64,000 bases of DNA from Longispora albida DSM 44784 (GTDB lineage Bacteria > Actinomycetota > Actinomycetes > Mycobacteriales > Micromonosporaceae), in contig NZ_KB903835.1 in assembly GCF_000379825.1 (NCBI RefSeq), positions 310,217-374,216 of the forward strand. The letters are read 5' to 3'. Below the pieces are notes generated by a model. It was not told the DNA's origin. It ran no database searches and saw only the letters and a program-made list of their open reading frames with translations. Below are positions 45,639 through 54,629 of the stretch, one piece after another. The position numbers were made by a program, and so were the translations under genes. The stretch's first letter is position 1. Each line of letters opens with the position of its first letter.

Positions 45639-46891
45639 GAACGCCCGCCCTCGGTACCCGGAGCAGGCTCACCCGGGCCGGTGATCACAGCCGGGGCGGA
45701 GACGGGCCTGCCCCAGAACTCGTCCTCGTACACCTCGCTGTACCGGACGCCCGGTTCTTCCGCCTCCCCGCCGATCACGCCCGACCGGCCGGGCCGGGGA
45801 CTCGGCCCCGTGGCCGGCTGCCGCGCGGGTGGCGGCGGGGTGACCTTCGGGGTCTCGCCGAGCACGGCGGGCACGACCCCGGCTGGCCGGCTGACCGCAG
45901 GCCGGGCACCCTGAATCGCGCCGGACCCGGACCCAGGCCCAGCGGTACCGCCCAACATCGCGGGAACCGTACGCCGGGCAGGCAGGTTGTCGAGCAGCCC
46001 GGTCTTACGCGGCCCCGCTGCCCGCTCCGTTCCCTGGCTGGTCAGCGGCACCGGACCAGTGATCGGCAACGCAGGCCCGGCCTGCGGTCCCGGCCCGGGG
46101 GCAGGCGCCACAGGAGCTGGCGCTGGTGGAGCGGGCGCGGGCGGCGGCTGAATCGGGGCTCCACTCTGGACAACAGGCCCGGTACTGGCCACAGGCCCGG
46201 CCCCAACAGGCGTACCAACAGGCCCAACAGGCGGGCTGTAAGCAGCAGCGACCGGAGCAGGCGCCGGCACCGCCGGAGGTACCGGGCTCGGGTTCACCAC
46301 CGGGCTCAGCGGCTGCCAGCCACCCCCGCCGCCACCCCCGTCGAACGGCAGCGCGGCGTTGTCGGGGTCGCGGGGCCGGAGCCGGGGCGGCACGTACTCG
46401 TCCGGCACCTGCATCCGCACGTACGTGTCGAGGCTGGCCCGGTTGAACGCGTCCATGATCTGCCGGGCCCGCTCGTCGTCGGCCGGTACCCGGTTCTCGT
46501 GGAACGGGTTGAGCTTCGCCGTCAGGTCCTCGTTGTCGGCCGCGTGCCCGGCGCGGTCGGCGGCGACCCGCCCGAGCTGCTTCTGTGTACCGGAGATCTC
46601 GTCGGCGATCGCGAGCAGCGCCCCGCCGTTCACGGTCGCGTCGGCGGCGACGGCATCGAGCGCGCGAATGAGTTCGTACAGTTTGGACAGATATGCGGCC
46701 GCGGCGACGTTGTGCTCCGGCGGCCACCGCTCGGCGAGCTGGGCCGCGTGCCGCCGCAGGCTGTCGCGGTGCAGGTCGAGCAGCTCGCTGTACCAGCGCC
46801 AGGCCATGCCCTGGGCGATGTTCGGCGCGGCGTGCTCCCTGGCCATGATCGCGGCGAGCTGCGGGGCCGTCTTCCCCTCGAACGGGCCCAC
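45635..46891 (-). CDS. PPE/LXG-like T7SS protein with long Pro-rich tail
   Basis: 418 residues. The N-terminal 155 residues are helical and PPE-like: APNIAQGMAWRWYSELLDLH, AQLAERWPPEHNVAAAAYLS with a W-P-P turn in place of W-x-G. A very Pro/Ala/Gly-rich tail (about 190-360) follows, then an acidic end (EEPGVRYSEVYEDEFWG). The partner gene just upstream encodes a 138-residue helical protein ending in YEAAD, so together they look like a PE/PPE pair. It is translationally coupled to mycP downstream. Surface-exposed or secreted. Confidence 0.7.
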   Translation of the reverse strand: MGPFEGKTAPQLAAIMAREHAAPNIAQGMAWRWYSELLDLHRDSLRRHAAQLAERWPPEHNVAAAAYLSKLYELIRALDAVAADATVNGGALLAIADEISGTQKQLGRVAADRAGHAADNEDLTAKLNPFHENRVPADDERARQIMDAFNRASLDTYVRMQVPDEYVPPRLRPRDPDNAALPFDGGGGGGGWQPLSPVVNPSPVPPAVPAPAPVAAAYSPPVGPVGTPVGAGPVASTGPVVQSGAPIQPPPAPAPPAPAPVAPAPGPGPQAGPALPITGPVPLTSQGTERAAGPRKTGLLDNLPARRTVPAMLGGTAGPGSGSGAIQGARPAVSRPAGVVPAVLGETPKVTPPPPARQPATGPSPRPGRSGVIGGEAEEPGVRYSEVYEDEFWGRPVSAPAVITGPGEPAPGTEGGRS

Positions 46892-46892
46892 G

Positions 46893-47309
46893 TCAGGCTC
46901 GGCCGGGGGCAGGTCGCGGCGGCAGTACGAGATCGAGATCTGCTTTGATCTGGTCCTGGAGCCCGGCGGCGAACACGTCAGCGGCCTCGTACCTGGCGGC
47001 GATCAGCTCGGCGGCCTCGGCGAGGGCCAGCGTTCCGCTGTGGAAATTGGCTGCTGCCTGGGCCGCGCGCTGGATGCACTGCTGGTCGTGCTCGCGGAGC
47101 AGGCTCAGGTTCGGGATCTCCTGCGTGTTGCCCATGCGCGGCCCGCGCTCGAACTCCGGCCGCACGTGCGCGTCCCAGGCCCGCCGGAAGTTCTCCTCCA
47201 GCTCACGGCGCAGCGCGGTCGCGAAGTCGGTCAGCGAGGTGATCTCGACCTGGATGGTCTGGTACGCGGCGGAGCCGCCGTCGGGAGCACCAGGAGAACT
47301 GGAATTCAC
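46893..47309 (-). CDS. PE-like helical protein with YxxxD signal
   Basis: 138 residues from GTG 47309 with a GGGAGG site upstream; the start at 47369 is less likely. Helical: LTDFATALRRELEENFRRAW, then NLSLLREHDQQCIQRAAQAA, NFHSGTLALAEAAELIAARY. YEAAD near the C-terminus (about residues 115-119) is a YxxxD T7SS signal. One base separates its stop from the start of the PPE-like gene. It probably dimerises with that protein, giving the export signal for both. No W-x-G. Confidence 0.7.
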   Translation of the reverse strand: MNSSSPGAPDGGSAAYQTIQVEITSLTDFATALRRELEENFRRAWDAHVRPEFERGPRMGNTQEIPNLSLLREHDQQCIQRAAQAAANFHSGTLALAEAAELIAARYEAADVFAAGLQDQIKADLDLVLPPRPAPGRA

Positions 47310-47393
47310 CGCGAACCCCCTCCCAGACCGCAGACGTTGCCCTTCGAGACTAGTGGATGCGTCAAGCATCGCCCCACCCTCAGTACAGGGGAA

Positions 47394-48464
47394 TCACACC
47401 CAGCGTGGCAGGACGATCGCCTGCGCGTGCCGGAAGCCCAGCATGCCCAGCCGGCCGCCGAGGAAGTCCGACTCCGGCACCCGGAGGACCTCGCCCGACG
47501 GGTTGTAGAAGATCAGATCCGGCCGGTCGTGCCCGATGAGCAGCACGTAGTGCCGGGGGTACGCGTCGCCGATCAACACGGGCACGACCTCGCCCGCGTA
47601 CAGCGCGCGGAGGCAGGCCAGCAGCGCGGAACTCACCGACAGCGGATCCGTGTCATCGACGATCTTCCACCGGCACGCGTAGCCGAGGGCCTTGCTGAGC
47701 CCCCACGGCGTGGTCCCGAGCGCCTGCGGCCACAGCGAGTTCGTCGCGCGGTGGATGCGGCGCTGCTCCAGGGCCAGCCGGGTCGCGAAGCCCACCTCGC
47801 CGGTCAGCCGCAGCGCGTACACCGGATCGTTGATCGTCCTGGTCAGCAGGACCACCATCGAGCCGCAGGTCGTGCCGTCACACTGCTGCACCGGAACGTC
47901 CTCGAACCGCACAGGCCCCGTGACCAGCGGATTCACCAGGCGCAGATGCCTGTCCAGCCAGGACTCCGGTTTGCCCCGGACGAGATCCGCGAAGGCTTCG
48001 ACGGCGGCGATCGGATGGTCGCAGGCCAGGGCCTTTATCAGGTACGAGCGTTCCACCGGCCCAGAAGCGGCTGCGAGCATCTCCCCCGTCCGCAACGCTC
48101 CGGCCGCCCGCCACTGGCGCACGTTGACCCGGCCGGCGTAGAGGCGGGCGTCCTCCGGCGGGCAGCCTGCCTCGGTGAGCGCCTGCACCCGCGCCCGGCC
48201 CTGGTACTCGGCGAGCCGCCCCAGCAGCTCGTCCTGCGCCAGCCGCACAGCCCTGTACCTGGCCAGCGGCCCCCGGGCCCCCGCAGCCAGCTCCAGTGCC
48301 GCCGCGAAAGCGCTGATCGCCGTGCCCAGCCCGGACAGCTCCGGTGTGCCCTCGTAGATCCCGGCCAGCGCGCGCAGCCCGTCCGGGTCGCCGCGCGGGC
48401 TGCGCAGCGCCCTGGTCAGCGGCGGCGGGACGAACGCCCTGGCGAGCGTGCTGACCTGGATCAC
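47394..48464 (-). CDS. C39-like cysteine peptidase of the T7SS locus
   Basis: 356 residues. A helical N-terminal half of about 180 residues precedes a papain/C39-like domain: VPVQQCDGTTCGSMVVLLTR, with Gln and the nucleophile Cys in the QCDGTTCGS pattern, GDAYPRHYVLLIGHDRPD with the His, and YNPSGEVLRV with the Asn/Asp. NSLWPQALGTTPWGLSKALG is also conserved in proteins of this type that I have seen near actinobacterial ESX loci. No signal peptide, so it may be a secreted T7SS substrate or act inside on partner proteins. GTGA overlap with the small upstream gene. Confidence 0.65.
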   Translation of the reverse strand: MIQVSTLARAFVPPPLTRALRSPRGDPDGLRALAGIYEGTPELSGLGTAISAFAAALELAAGARGPLARYRAVRLAQDELLGRLAEYQGRARVQALTEAGCPPEDARLYAGRVNVRQWRAAGALRTGEMLAAASGPVERSYLIKALACDHPIAAVEAFADLVRGKPESWLDRHLRLVNPLVTGPVRFEDVPVQQCDGTTCGSMVVLLTRTINDPVYALRLTGEVGFATRLALEQRRIHRATNSLWPQALGTTPWGLSKALGYACRWKIVDDTDPLSVSSALLACLRALYAGEVVPVLIGDAYPRHYVLLIGHDRPDLIFYNPSGEVLRVPESDFLGGRLGMLGFRHAQAIVLPRWV

Positions 48465-48631
48465 GGCAGCTCCCCGGGGCGCAGGTCGCCGGGGCTGTCC
48501 TGCCTCAGGGCCAGCTCGCGCAGCCAGGCCTCGGAAGCCCGCTCGTGGGCCGCAGCCAGCTCCGGATCGCCGAACACGTCGCCGAACCGATCCGTGACCG
48601 CCCTGACCGCCACCCTCAGCTCATCGAGCAT
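48461..48631 (-). CDS. 56-residue protein between eccC and the peptidase gene
   Basis: Begins ATG 48631 (MLDELRVAVRAVTDRFGDVF) and ends TGA overlapping the GTG of the next gene. Two predicted amphipathic helices (about 3-18 and 25-43: AAAHERASEAWLRELALRQ) and a short tail. It starts 9 bp after the eccC stop. Coupled position suggests a chaperone or T7SS accessory. No family recognised. Confidence 0.6.
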   Translation of the reverse strand: MLDELRVAVRAVTDRFGDVFGDPELAAAHERASEAWLRELALRQDSPGDLRPGELP

Positions 48632-48640
48632 CCTCAAATT

Positions 48641-51600
48641 CTAGGGGCCGGCGGGGTGCGCGTGGGTCAACTGAACGAGCTGACTCCCGTCCTTCCGGGT
48701 GACCAGCCAGCCCCGGCCGGGTGGCTGGGGTCCTGGCCGGACGGTGCCGAGCAGCGCGCCCTCCTCCCTGTTCCCCGAGAGCACGACGCCGGGGCTGCTC
48801 AGCTCGCGCAGCCGCTGGACGACCGGCTCGTACAGGCCCCGGCCAGCCCCGCCGGTACTCCGCGCGAGGATCAGGTGCAGGCCGGTGTCGCGGGCCTGTG
48901 GCAGGTAGTCCAGGAGCGGAGCCAGCGGGTTCGGCCCGGCTGTCACCAGGTCGTAGTCGTCGACCAGGACGAAGCACTCCGGGCCGGCCCACCAGCTGCG
49001 GTCGCGGTGCTGCTCGGGAGTCAGGTCGTGCGGCGGGAGCCGGTCCTTCATCCCGGCGGCCACCGACTGGATCAGGTGCAGCGTGCTCGCCGCGTTCGTC
49101 CCGTACCCGATCAGGTGTTCAGCCTCCACCGCGCCGAGCAGCGAGCGCCGGTAGTCGACCAGGATGATCCGGGCCTCCTGCGGCGAGTACCGGCTGGTGA
49201 TCGCCTCGGCCATCGCCCGGAGAAACGTGGACTTGCCAGAACCGGAGTCCCCGAATAGCAGGAAGTGCGGCTCGGCGGCGAAGTCGGTGTACACCGGCTG
49301 GAGGTCCGACTCGCCCACCCCGAGCGGGATGCGCAGCCCGTCGGCCCGGCCGGTGATCGGCGGCACCGAATCCGGCAGCAGCCGGACGGCAGGCGCGTGC
49401 TGGCCGTGCCACGCCGACCTGGCCAGCTCCACGAGCTGCGCGCAGCCCTGGGCCAGGTCCTCGGTACCCTGCTTGCCGTCGATCCGGGGCAGCGCGGCCA
49501 GGAAGTGCAGCCCGCCCGGCAGGATGCCCCGGCCCGGGGCCTTGGCCGGTACCGCCGCTGCGGCCCGCCGGTCGACCAGCGAGTCGCCAGGCTCGCCGAG
49601 GCGCAGCTCGTAGCGGGCACCGAACAGGTCACGGCTGGCCGGCCGGAAGTCGGCCCAGCGGGCGGCGGTGGCGATCACGTGCACGCCGTACGACAGGCCA
49701 CGGGCGGCGATGGCGGTGACCGTCGCCTCCAGCTCCTCGTACTCCGAGCGCAGCGCGCCCCACCCGTCGACGACCAGGAACACGTCGGCCCCGCCCTCGG
49801 CCCGGAACGCCGTCAGGTCGAGTCCCCGGTCGGCGAAGAGCCGCTCCCGCTCCTGGACCATGCCCAGCACCTCGGCGACCGTGCGGCGGACCGGCTCGGC
49901 GTCCCGCCGCCCGGCCACCCCGCCGACATGCGGCAGCCCGCGCACCGAGGCCAGCGAGCCACCACCGAGGTCGAGGCAGTAGAACTGGGCCCGCGCTGGA
50001 GTGCTGGTCAACGCCGTCGCGGCGATGAGCGCCCGCACCATAGTGGACTTACCAGACAGCGGGCCGCCGACGATCGCCACGTGCCCGGTCAGGTCAGCGC
50101 GGAGCAGGTCGCGGCGCTGCTCGCCCGGCTTGTCGATGATGCCGGCCGGTACGTGCAGCGAGTCGCGCAGCTCGGGGTTGGTGACGGTCAGGCCGCGTTC
50201 GCGCTCGGTCACCAGCGGTGCGAGCAGCTGGTCGAGGGTCGGCGGGTCCTCCAGCGGCGGCAGCCACACCTGGTGCGCCAGCGTGCCCCGGCCCTCCATT
50301 CTGGACACCAGGACGTCCAGCAGGCTCTCCGACCCGGTCTCCTCCTGCTCTGGCGCGGCCACCGGGGCCACGTACCGGCTGCCGTAGTCCAGTACCTGCG
50401 ACGCGGCCCGCACAGCCCCCAGGCCGGCGTCGCGCCGGTGCGCCCCCGACACGTACGCCGCCTTGAACTGGGTCAGCGGTTCCGTGCCGTTCCGCAGGTA
50501 CCCGTGGCCGGGGCTCCGGGGCAGCTCGAAGGCGTCCGGCACGCCGAGGACGATGCGGGACTCGACGGCGGAGAAGGTGCGCAGGCCGATCCGGTACGAC
50601 AGATGGGTGTCGAGCCCGCGCAGCTTGCCTTCCTCCAGCCGTTGCGAGGCCAGCAGCAGGTGCACGCCGAGCGACCGCCCGACCCGTCCGATCTGGACGA
50701 ACACGTCGATGAACGTGGGCCGCGCCGTCAGCAGCTCCGAGAACTCGTCACACACGATCAGCAGGCTCGGCAACGGTGCCAGCGGCGCGCCGCCAGCCCG
50801 GGCCTTCTCGTACTCCCGCGCGGACGCGAAGTTGCCGGCCGCGCGCAGCAACTCCTGCCTGCGTACCAGCTCGCCCTGCAACGCCTCCGTCATCCGGTCG
50901 ACCAGGTGCAGCTCGTCGGCGAGGTTCGTGATGACGGCACTGGTGTGCGGGAGCTTGTCCATGCTCGCGAAGGTCGCGCCGCCCTTGAAATCCACGAGGA
51001 CGAAGTTCAGCGTCTCCGGCGAGTGCCCGGCGGCCAGCCCCAGCACCAGCGTCCGCAGCAACTCCGACTTACCGGAACCCGTCGCGCCGATCAGCAGCCC
51101 GTGCGGTCCCATGCCGTCCTGCGCTGGTTCCTTCAGGTCCAGCTCGATCGGCTCCCCGTCGGGGCCCTCGCCGATCGGCACGCGCAGCCGGTCGCGCTCG
51201 CCGCGCACGGCCCACCCCGGCACCGGGTCGAACGCGTACGGGTCGCCCAGCTCCATCAGCTCAGCCAGCCCCAGCGCGGACTTCTGCCCGGACGTGGCTG
51301 CGGCGAGGCGCAACGGGGAGAGCTGACGGCACAGCGCCTCGTGCTCGGCGAGCCCCAGCGCGTCGGGCTGCCCGATCCACGAGCTGTCCGCCTGCGTCGT
51401 GCTGACCAGCTTCTCCGCCGTCACGTCGAACACGATCGTCGTCCGGTCAGGCGTTCGCGGCGGCCGGCTCGACAGGTCCACAATGGTCACCCCGGCGACT
51501 CCGCCGTCCGTCATCAGGTGCTGCGAACCGGCCAGGTCGCCGCCGTCCACGATCACGACGAGGTGGGGGCCGGTCGCAGTGCCCTGCCCGAAGCGCGGCC

Positions 51601-52501
51601 GGTTCGCCAGCACGTCGCCGAGCAGCGACTCCACGCCGGTCGCCGACGGGGCGATCAGCCGGACAGCCCCGAGCGCGTCGGCCCGGGACGGGTGCAGCGC
51701 GTGCGGAAGCCACTTCATGTGCTCCCACTCCTGCCGCCGGTTGTTCGCCGCGCAGACGGCGAAACGGACATCCTCCGGGGCCTGCAAAGTGGACAGCTGC
51801 GCGATCATCGCCCGGACCCAGTCGAGACTGGCGATCCGCTCGCCCCCCACGTACACCTTGGAAAAAGACCGCAGGGACAGCGCCACCGGAAGGTCGGGAA
51901 TGACCTGGTACGTGGAGATGAACCGGCGCAGCGCGACCGCCGTCATCGGCTCCAGATCCTCGACAGCCTTGGTCTGCTCGGCGCGCAGCGGCGTGAGCAG
52001 TTCCTGCGGCCCGAGCCCCATCCGGACCGTCAGGTAGTCGGCGTCGCCCGGCCGCCGCTCCCACAGCCGGTGGCTGGCGGCCGTCGACCAGAGCGCGGCC
52101 GGATCGGGGTGCCGGTGGTGCATGGCGGCCCGCTGCGCGGCGATGCTCCGCCGGACCTTCTTCCGCATCTGCGCCAGGTACCGCATGTAGTCGCGGCGCT
52201 GGGCCATCAGTTCGGCCTTCTTCGGCTGCCCGCCCTGCACCGCGAGGCTGGTCGCGAGCATCCCGACCGAGGACAGCCCGAACAGGCCACCCATGATCCA
52301 CTGGAGGGTGCTGCCGCTGCGGCCGACGAACATGAACGCCATCGCCCCGCTCCCGGCGAGCATCGGCAGCATCATGAGCAGCTGCGTCCAGCCCCGGCCG
52401 GTGATCTGCGGCAGCTCCGGCGGCGCGTTGAGCACGATGTCACCGCTGGGCAGCTCGGGTCCGGGCCGGCGGGCCGGCCGCTTCACGACGACGGTACTCA
52501 C
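48641..52501 (-). CDS. eccC: EccC, FtsK/SpoIIIE-type ATPase of type VII secretion
   Basis: 1286 residues from GTG 52501 (VSTVVVKRPARRPGPELPSG). Two transmembrane helices (about 38-80) lead to a DUF domain and three P-loop ATPase domains with Walker A GATGSGKSELL (about 470), GGPLSGKSTM (about 810) and GDSGSGKSTFL (about 1082). The first has Walker B LLIVCDEFSEL. A fused single chain corresponds to mycobacterial EccCa plus EccCb. It binds the YxxxD signal and energises export. The gene lies 56 bp from the M13 peptidase gene upstream. Confidence 0.96.
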   Translation of the reverse strand: MSTVVVKRPARRPGPELPSGDIVLNAPPELPQITGRGWTQLLMMLPMLAGSGAMAFMFVGRSGSTLQWIMGGLFGLSSVGMLATSLAVQGGQPKKAELMAQRRDYMRYLAQMRKKVRRSIAAQRAAMHHRHPDPAALWSTAASHRLWERRPGDADYLTVRMGLGPQELLTPLRAEQTKAVEDLEPMTAVALRRFISTYQVIPDLPVALSLRSFSKVYVGGERIASLDWVRAMIAQLSTLQAPEDVRFAVCAANNRRQEWEHMKWLPHALHPSRADALGAVRLIAPSATGVESLLGDVLANRPRFGQGTATGPHLVVIVDGGDLAGSQHLMTDGGVAGVTIVDLSSRPPRTPDRTTIVFDVTAEKLVSTTQADSSWIGQPDALGLAEHEALCRQLSPLRLAAATSGQKSALGLAELMELGDPYAFDPVPGWAVRGERDRLRVPIGEGPDGEPIELDLKEPAQDGMGPHGLLIGATGSGKSELLRTLVLGLAAGHSPETLNFVLVDFKGGATFASMDKLPHTSAVITNLADELHLVDRMTEALQGELVRRQELLRAAGNFASAREYEKARAGGAPLAPLPSLLIVCDEFSELLTARPTFIDVFVQIGRVGRSLGVHLLLASQRLEEGKLRGLDTHLSYRIGLRTFSAVESRIVLGVPDAFELPRSPGHGYLRNGTEPLTQFKAAYVSGAHRRDAGLGAVRAASQVLDYGSRYVAPVAAPEQEETGSESLLDVLVSRMEGRGTLAHQVWLPPLEDPPTLDQLLAPLVTERERGLTVTNPELRDSLHVPAGIIDKPGEQRRDLLRADLTGHVAIVGGPLSGKSTMVRALIAATALTSTPARAQFYCLDLGGGSLASVRGLPHVGGVAGRRDAEPVRRTVAEVLGMVQERERLFADRGLDLTAFRAEGGADVFLVVDGWGALRSEYEELEATVTAIAARGLSYGVHVIATAARWADFRPASRDLFGARYELRLGEPGDSLVDRRAAAAVPAKAPGRGILPGGLHFLAALPRIDGKQGTEDLAQGCAQLVELARSAWHGQHAPAVRLLPDSVPPITGRADGLRIPLGVGESDLQPVYTDFAAEPHFLLFGDSGSGKSTFLRAMAEAITSRYSPQEARIILVDYRRSLLGAVEAEHLIGYGTNAASTLHLIQSVAAGMKDRLPPHDLTPEQHRDRSWWAGPECFVLVDDYDLVTAGPNPLAPLLDYLPQARDTGLHLILARSTGGAGRGLYEPVVQRLRELSSPGVVLSGNREEGALLGTVRPGPQPPGRGWLVTRKDGSQLVQLTHAHPAGP

Positions 52502-52557
52502 CCGCGCCACGGTAGTGCTGAGCCGCCCGGCACCGGAAGTGGCGCCGGGCGGGACGG

Positions 52558-54534
52558 TCACCAGATCCGGACGCGGTCGGCCGGGGCGAGGTACAGGTCG
52601 TCTCCAGGCTGGACGTCGAACGCCTGGTAGAAGGCATCGATGTTGCGGACCACGCCGTTGCACCGGAACTCGGCCGGCGCGTGGGGGTCGGTGGCCAGCT
52701 TCACCAGGGCGTGCTCGTCGCGGTACTTCAGCCGCCACGCCTGCGCCCAGCTGAGGAAGACCCGCTGCAACCCCGTGAAACCGTCCAGTACCGGGCCCTG
52801 CGCGCCGCCGAGGGCGATCCGGTACGCCTCCAGGGCGATCGACAGCCCGCCCAGGTCGCCGATGTTCTCGCCGACCGTGAGCGCGCCGTTGACCAGCTGC
52901 CCGGGCAGCGCCCGCGGTGAGTACTGGTCGTACTGGGCGATCAGCGCCCCCGTCCGCACGCCGAACTCGGCCCGGTCAGCGTCGGTCCACCAGTCGACCA
53001 GGTTGCCCGCGCTGTCGTACTTGGCGCCCTGGTCGTCGAAGGCGTGCCCGATCTCGTGCCCGATGACCGCCCCGATCGCCCCGTAGTTGGCGGCGTCGTC
53101 GGCCTCCGGGTCGAAGAACGGTGGCCGCAGGATCGCTGCCGGGAAGGTGATGTCGTTCATGGTGAAGCGGTGGAACGCGTTCACGGTCTGCGGTGTCGTC
53201 ACCCACTCGTCCCGGTCGACCGGCCGCCCGAGCTTGTTCAGTATCCGGTCGTGTTCGAAGGCCCGCCCGCGCCGGACGTTGCCGATCAGGTCGGCCGGAT
53301 CCACGGCCAGCGCCGTGTAGTCCCGCCACGTCTGCGGGTACCCGATCTTCAGCGCGATGCTGTCCAGCTTGGCCAGGGCTGCGGTCTTGGTCGCGGCGCC
53401 CATCCAGTCCAGCCCGGTGATGCTGCGCCGGTACGCCTCCCTGAGGTTCTCCACCAGGACGGCCATCCGGGCCTTCGACTCCGGCGGGAAGTGCCTGGCC
53501 ACGAAGAGCTGGCCGGCGGCCTCACCGAGCAGGCTCTCCACGAGGGCGACGCCGCGCTTCCAGCGCCCGGGCAGCTCGGTGGCGCCGCTGAGCCGGTTGC
53601 CGTAGAAGGCGAAGTCCTCGTCGACCAGCTCGGCCGTCAGGTACTGCGCCCGGGAACGCACCAAGCGCCAGGTGGCCCACGCCTGCCAGTCCGCCAGCGG
53701 CCGGGCAGCCCACAGCTCCGTGAAGGCCGCCACGTAGCCGGGCTGGCGGACGACCAGCTCGGCGAGCCGATCGGCCGCTGGTCCCTGTGTCCCCGCTGCG
53801 AACTCGGCGGCCCAGGCCGCCCAGTCGAAACCTGGGTGCTCGGCGACGAGCCGGTCGAAGGTGTACAGGTTGTAGCCGAGTTCGGCGTTCCGGCAGGTGA
53901 CCACGTCCCAGTGCCCGGCGGCCAGCTCGCGCTCAAGCTCGAACACCCGGGCAGGCGCGGTGGCGTCGAAACCCACACCGGCCAGGGTGAACATCCGTCC
54001 GATGTGCTCGACGTACGCCGCCCGGAGGTCAGCGTGCCTGTCCTCGCGGTAGTAGGACTCGTCCGGCAGCCCCAGGCCCGACTGGAAGACGCTGAGCAGG
54101 TACCGCTGTGAGTTCTTCGCGTCGGGGAGCACGTAGCAGGTGAGCGCGCCGTCGACCCCGGTCCGGTGGAGCTGGCCGAGCACGGCGGCCAGGGCGCGGC
54201 GGTCTGCGGCGTCGCGGATCGCGGCCAGTTCCCCGGCGAGCGGCTCCAGGCCGCTGGCCTCGACCGCCGCTGTGTCCATGAAACTCGCGTACAGGTCGCC
54301 GATCTTGCGCTCCGGCGAACCAGGTTCCGCCGCCGAGCCGGCCGCAGCCTCGACCAGCTCACGGACGTCCAGCTCCGCCTGGTCGGCCAGCGCGCGGAAC
54401 GTGCCGTCGACGGCCCGGTCGGCGGGGATCTCGTGCTCGTCGAGCCAGCGCCCGTTCACGTGGGCGAACAGGTCGTCCTGTGCCCGGACCCCGGGACGCA
54501 TGTGCCGCAGTTCAATGCCGGATTTCGCAGTCAT
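52558..54534 (-). CDS. M13-family zinc metallopeptidase (PepO/Zmp1-like)
   Basis: 658 residues from ATG 54534 (MTAKSGIELRHMRPGVRAQD). Neprilysin-type: DDLFAHVNGRWLDEHEIPAD, GNRLSG, then VNAFHRFTMNDITFPAAILR, IGAVIGHEIGHAFDDQGAKYD (HExxH), and GENIGDLGGLSIALEAY with the third zinc ligand Glu. It ends RVRIW. No signal peptide, as in mycobacterial Zmp1. It sits between eccD and eccC, which is unusual; a maturation or peptide-degradation role for secreted proteins is conceivable but not shown. Confidence 0.92.
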   Translation of the reverse strand: MTAKSGIELRHMRPGVRAQDDLFAHVNGRWLDEHEIPADRAVDGTFRALADQAELDVRELVEAAAGSAAEPGSPERKIGDLYASFMDTAAVEASGLEPLAGELAAIRDAADRRALAAVLGQLHRTGVDGALTCYVLPDAKNSQRYLLSVFQSGLGLPDESYYREDRHADLRAAYVEHIGRMFTLAGVGFDATAPARVFELERELAAGHWDVVTCRNAELGYNLYTFDRLVAEHPGFDWAAWAAEFAAGTQGPAADRLAELVVRQPGYVAAFTELWAARPLADWQAWATWRLVRSRAQYLTAELVDEDFAFYGNRLSGATELPGRWKRGVALVESLLGEAAGQLFVARHFPPESKARMAVLVENLREAYRRSITGLDWMGAATKTAALAKLDSIALKIGYPQTWRDYTALAVDPADLIGNVRRGRAFEHDRILNKLGRPVDRDEWVTTPQTVNAFHRFTMNDITFPAAILRPPFFDPEADDAANYGAIGAVIGHEIGHAFDDQGAKYDSAGNLVDWWTDADRAEFGVRTGALIAQYDQYSPRALPGQLVNGALTVGENIGDLGGLSIALEAYRIALGGAQGPVLDGFTGLQRVFLSWAQAWRLKYRDEHALVKLATDPHAPAEFRCNGVVRNIDAFYQAFDVQPGDDLYLAPADRVRIW

Positions 54535-54629
54535 ATGGGAACTCACAAGTCTCACGGTGCTTTGTCTGGGCAAGGAAGCTCATCAAAGCAGGCGCCCTCA
54601 CCGCCAGGCCAGCCCAGTATGGTGACCGC

